Below are positions 60,507-64,000 of a stretch of DNA of 64,000 nucleotides, one piece after another. The stretch is taken from positions 9,584 through 73,583 of the forward strand of contig CAJNOL010001169.1 of NCBI GenBank assembly GCA_905250125.1. The letters run 5' to 3'. Each line of letters begins with the position of its first letter. The first letter of the stretch is position 1. The DNA is from Rotaria sordida. Taxonomy: Eukaryota; Rotifera; Eurotatoria; Philodinida; Philodinidae. Below the pieces are notes generated by a model, which saw only the letters and a program-made list of their open reading frames with translations, did not search any database and was not told the origin of the DNA. Made by a program: the position numbers and the translations under genes.

Positions 60507-60800
60507 GAGTGTACGTGGTAGATGTGCGTGTGGAATAGTGTTTAGGTGTGAGTGTTCAGTGTATGTGTAGTGGTTGTGAGTATGGGTTTAGCAGTGGACG
60601 TAAGCTGAACATGAAAATGGAATGCATATGTGTATGTGAATGTAGCTCTTCTCTCCATCCACACCCACATAAACACTCATTACCATGCCTAGCCTACATC
60701 CAACTCTCACGTCCACACCTATATCTAGACCCTACAGAAACTCGAAACCTGCTTCACACTCATCCACAAACCACATCCACTCACATACATACCCACCTGT
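60507..60800. repeat. Long telomere-like G-then-C tract, copy 2 (inverted)
   Basis: The G-rich part begins at GAGTGTACGTGG. The spacer is CTCTTCTCTCC at about 60647. The long C-rich part runs to CATACCCACC. It mirrors the tract at 59969-60195; the ~350 bp between them (60226-60574) holds no gene. Confidence 0.8.
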
Positions 60801-61625
60801 GAGGATCTAGGTGAAAGTGAACTCATAAAAATTATGTTTGATTCTTTTGTTTAAGATTGATTGAAGAAAATGGATTAGAGTGAGGTTTCATGAATGGACA
60901 ATTTTATGTTCTATACATCGATATTATCTTCAAATGAAACGGCGGTCAGAATGGGTGAGAGCGTATATTATTAATATCCATTGATTTCAATTCATTTACA
61001 ACTTGTTCTCTATATCTGTATTGAAATTGTGAGTAGATCAATACTAAATAGGATTTAAACCTCTGAAATAAACCGTTCGCTTATAAAAAATAAAACGTCT
61101 TGAAAAAGAAATATTTTGTTTGCTTTTGAAATCTTATCGATTTCAATCACATGGTCTCTTTGATTACTCAAACCCATTATTATGTTCGACAAAAAAAACT
61201 AAGCAATACTAAAAATAAAATTTATTCAATACAGGTTTTATTTTTTTTTTTTTCAATTCTTCTTCTTCCTTCGATGACGATAATGGATTTGTTTCGTTGG
61301 TGTTTTTTTTTCTGTACTGTAAATACTCTTGAGACGAACTATAAAAAATCTTTCAAAGGTAAACATAACATATACCCCTAATAACTGATGATCAACAAAG
61401 GAAAGAACTCAATTTTTATCGATAATTGAGAAAAAAGAAAAAAAATGTTTTTTTTTACATATTTTTTGTATTTACAAAGTATACATGAAGTTTCAACTTA
61501 TTTATTCAGTATTCTATTTGATCTATCCTGAATAGAAGAACAAAATGTCTATCGTCTTTCTTGTAGCATGCTGATTTCTATTTCTTAAATCGAATAAAGT
61601 AAATATCGAAGTAACATGCAACATA
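60801..61625. other. No gene seen
   Basis: AT-rich spacer; short frames only. Confidence 0.45.
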
Positions 61626-62529
61626 CAGTGAGGACCGTAAAAAGCATGTACATTTTTATTTTTATACATATATACAAATTACCAACAAAGAAACTTATTT
61701 ATATTTAGTAATTATATCACCATCATTATCAATTATTGGTTGCAATCGTTTTGCATATGTATCAATGTAGTTTTTTGCAATATTCTTGTATTTACCTGGT
61801 TTCCATATTTGTGGAATTATTTTACTCATGTACAGTAGGGGTGGCACTTTATCTTTACTTTAACAAGTAAAGTAAAGTTACTCAACTTTACTTTACCCGG
61901 TAAAGTAAAGTAATTGAACTTTACTTTACCAGTAAAGTAAAGTACTTTACCACTTTATTTGCAAAAAGTAAAGTTGAGAAAGTATGTTTTTTTTATCTAT
62001 CTGTGAAAAATATTTTTGTCGAGTTTTACTTTACCTAGTAAAGTAAAGTGACCCAACTTTACTTTACCGGATAAAGTAAAGTATAGAACTTTACTTTACT
62101 TTACTTTTTCAAAGCAAAATAAAGATAAAGTGCCACCCCTAATGTACAGTAATTGCATAATCAAGTGCATTTTTGTTTGAAAACGATTGATGAATTGGAT
62201 GATCTGATCTGCCTTTTTTACGATCACATAATATTGAAGTTTTCAATAATGAAGCTTTTCGATTTCACCAAAGCTTACAAGTTCTTCTATCGAAATTTGT
62301 CTTTTTTGATAATTCTGGATATGCAACTTTTCGTCCTGAGTTTTCAATCTGCATACTTATTCTAATTATTTTCATTCGTTCATTAGGCTTTAAATTTGTA
62401 GATTTCAACATTTTGATGAGTTAAAATAATATAGCAATTGATTATGGCTTTAGAGTTTAGAATCACAATAAAAAACTTCAAAAATATTGAACAAAATAAA
62501 AATGTACATGCTTTTGACGGCCCTCACGG
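61626..62529 (-). mobile_element. Internally deleted Tc1-like element carrying a nested MITE
   Basis: Flanked by TA (61624-61625, 62530-62531). The ends are CAGTGAGGACCGTAAAAAGC and, complementarily, CCGTGAGGGCCGTCAAAAGC, with inverted repeats of ~38 bp. The minus strand keeps the transposase N-terminus, MLKSTNLKPNERMKIIRIS, from 62411, with a helix-turn-helix and one stop after CKLW. It also keeps the C-terminus, YIDTYAKRLQPIIDNDGD then IITKYK, with a stop at 61695. The whole catalytic middle is deleted. A 306-bp hAT-like MITE interrupts it at 61836. Without the insert it is about 590 bp. Confidence 0.82.
61836..62141. mobile_element. hAT-like MITE made of GTAAAGTAAAGT palindromes
   Basis: A 306-bp element with 8-bp target duplications ATGTACAG (61828-61835 and 62142-62149) and inverted ends TAGGGGTGGCACTTTATCTT. 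The interior consists of alternating AACTTTACTTTACC and GGTAAAGTAAAGT words that pair with one another, so the whole folds. No coding capacity. Confidence 0.92.
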
Positions 62530-62531
62530 TA

Positions 62532-64000
62532 GTGTTTACAGTTATGAAAAAGCCTCATTTTTGTATTTCAGTCTCAAGTGTTAAATTTTTTACAATATCA
62601 ATGAACTTGAAATTTTACAATACAAACACACTAGTCTATTCTTTCAAATAAAATGAAATGTTTGGATTAAGTTAGATTGTTTCTATAATCATATGTGTAT
62701 ACTAAGTGATGAAGACTTTTGAGACATTCTCTATGTTTGAATGCCGATCAAATTCATATGTAGCTTTGTGACCATATTCACAATACACCACTACCTCACG
62801 CATGGAAATAATCACACTCACGTAAATAAATACAATTTTTTGTCTTTGTTTTGTTCTAGTTGTCAGTGAAAATAGAGAAGAAAACAACAGAAATAAAATT
62901 GAATGATGTAGGGATGGTGTGCCAAAAAAAAACAAATGTTGAAAGGATTTACTCATTCTGTATTGAAAGGAGAAAGAAAGAAAGAAAGGTAGAGAGACGA
63001 TTAACGAACCAAATAATACAGTGAAGAAGGTTATTATGATTTCAATTTTCTGACAATTCAGAAACACATCAGAAACTAAAAGAAATGTGACGAATATCTG
63101 AAAAAGGTTAAAAGAGTTCTTTGTCACTACACAAAAATTTTCTATAGAGTTCTGTGAAATGGACTTGAGCTCTTAGAAACTCAAAAAAAAATCATGAACA
63201 GCCATTAAAAATGTTGACGTTTTTGTTTAATATGTTGTTACAAATTGAATTCATATTATGATATTCTAGAAAAGTGTTTAGATCGAAGATTTCTAGGTAT
63301 TCAAGCACTTACTATGAATGTTAGATTTCAATATATCTATGATATTAAGTTAATTGAAGATTATGCTACATGGACAGATAGTCATTTTCTAGAGAAATAC
63401 TGTTGGAAATTAATTTTATCTTTTTTTGATCATTAAAATTGAATGCATTCCAAAATACTTTCCATTGATTAAATTATGCTTTGTTATGCTTAATAAACAT
63501 GTGTTTTAAAAGAAAACAAATAATAGAGTACATGCTCATAATTAGAACTGAGTTTTTATATGCTTATATCTTCATTTTAATATCTCAGTTAAACAATGAA
63601 TAAACAAACTCAAATCTCACAGCCAAATAGAAAAATGTTTTTTTCTTGAATTTATTGGTTAAAAAAAATAATTGTAAAAATATGTTAACAAATGACCAAG
63701 TTATAAACGGTAGAAAGAACGTGATTAGTGTCATTCTATTTATGTGTAATGTCTTCAGGAAGAATGTCAATATAAAAATTGAAAGAAACATTCATCAGTA
63801 AACTTGATCTTTTATATTTTTGTTTATCTGTCTACAAAGGTTCAACTGAAAATCTTCTTTCATTAGTTAGATATAAATAAAATAATCTCGAATAATTTGA
63901 ACGGTTCTATTCAAAAATGTATGTAAATCGTCTTATTTAATGTAATTCCACCTGAATGCACTATCCGATTTCACAATAAATCATTAGTCCTTGAATAAAA
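62532..64000. other. No gene seen
   Basis: AT-rich sequence. A 63-codon frame at 63245-63436 (+, MNSYYDILEKCLDRRFLG) has coding-like composition but no family resemblance. The window ends without a recognised feature. Confidence 0.35.

Noticed and set aside
59875-60802. Open frames 59875-60177 (-) and 60548-60802 (+) with His/Thr/Pro-rich products
   Set aside because: They are translations of mirrored telomere-like tracts; their similarity to one another reflects the inverted duplication.
1-64000. CRISPR arrays, operons, ribosome binding sites, rRNA genes
   Set aside because: The sequence is eukaryotic with spliceosomal introns; no spaced direct-repeat array or rRNA-like sequence was seen.
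1-64000. Retroviral, LTR, Athena/Penelope-like or capsid-bearing elements, which are known near bdelloid telomere repeats
   Set aside because: No reverse transcriptase, integrase core, protease, capsid or long terminal repeats were recognised on either strand.

Overview
The window looks like AT-rich nuclear DNA from a small invertebrate, most likely a bdelloid rotifer of the Rotaria/Adineta type. The evidence is short spliceosomal introns (mostly 50-60 bp), animal gene families (beta-1,4-galactosyltransferase, SMYD, TMEM184, rhodopsin-like GPCRs, M1 aminopeptidase, NHL, F-box), and more than 20 dispersed tracts resembling TGTGGG, which is the known bdelloid telomere repeat. The taxonomic call is inference. 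A 100-N scaffold gap lies at 19381-19480.

Layout: 1-5.8 kb is gene-poor and holds small non-autonomous elements. A membrane-anchored VOC/glyoxalase-fold gene (5856-6887, +) is followed by a decayed Tc1 element with ~290-bp inverted repeats (6979-8489). A two-exon beta-1,4-galactosyltransferase lies on the minus strand (10563-11685). A six-exon gene for a secreted Cys-containing protein of unknown function (14935-16127, +) has phases that match at every junction. A retinol/17-beta-HSD-type SDR gene with one frameshift (19596-20565, +) is followed by a decayed F-box gene (21526-23639, -). A hAT-like element (26129-26960) precedes an intact SMYD gene (27797-29035, +). A dead M1 aminopeptidase (29531-31943, +) is followed at once by an apparently complete piggyBac transposon (31936-34742). 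Then come an F-box gene with one stop (35609-36649, +), TMEM184 (41052-42152, +), a decayed DDE-transposase-derived gene (42964-44273, -) and a three-exon GPCR (45329-46645, +). After these lie relics of a second GPCR, an NHL-repeat protein and a mariner (47290-50812, -), then a 2.85-kb foldback element made of ~163-bp repeats (51513-54365). The last 10 kb is nearly gene-free but has a large inverted duplication of the telomere-like sequence and a hAT MITE nested inside a deleted Tc1 element.

The genes do not form a pathway; they look like unrelated single-copy and multicopy host genes. The unifying feature is the repeat landscape. The telomere-like tracts, wherever both arms are present, run G-rich then C-rich around a short purine or pyrimidine spacer. 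That is the head-to-head or hairpin orientation. At least four of them sit exactly where a gene or transposon fragment is cut off. No retrovirus-like, LTR or Polinton-type element was recognised.
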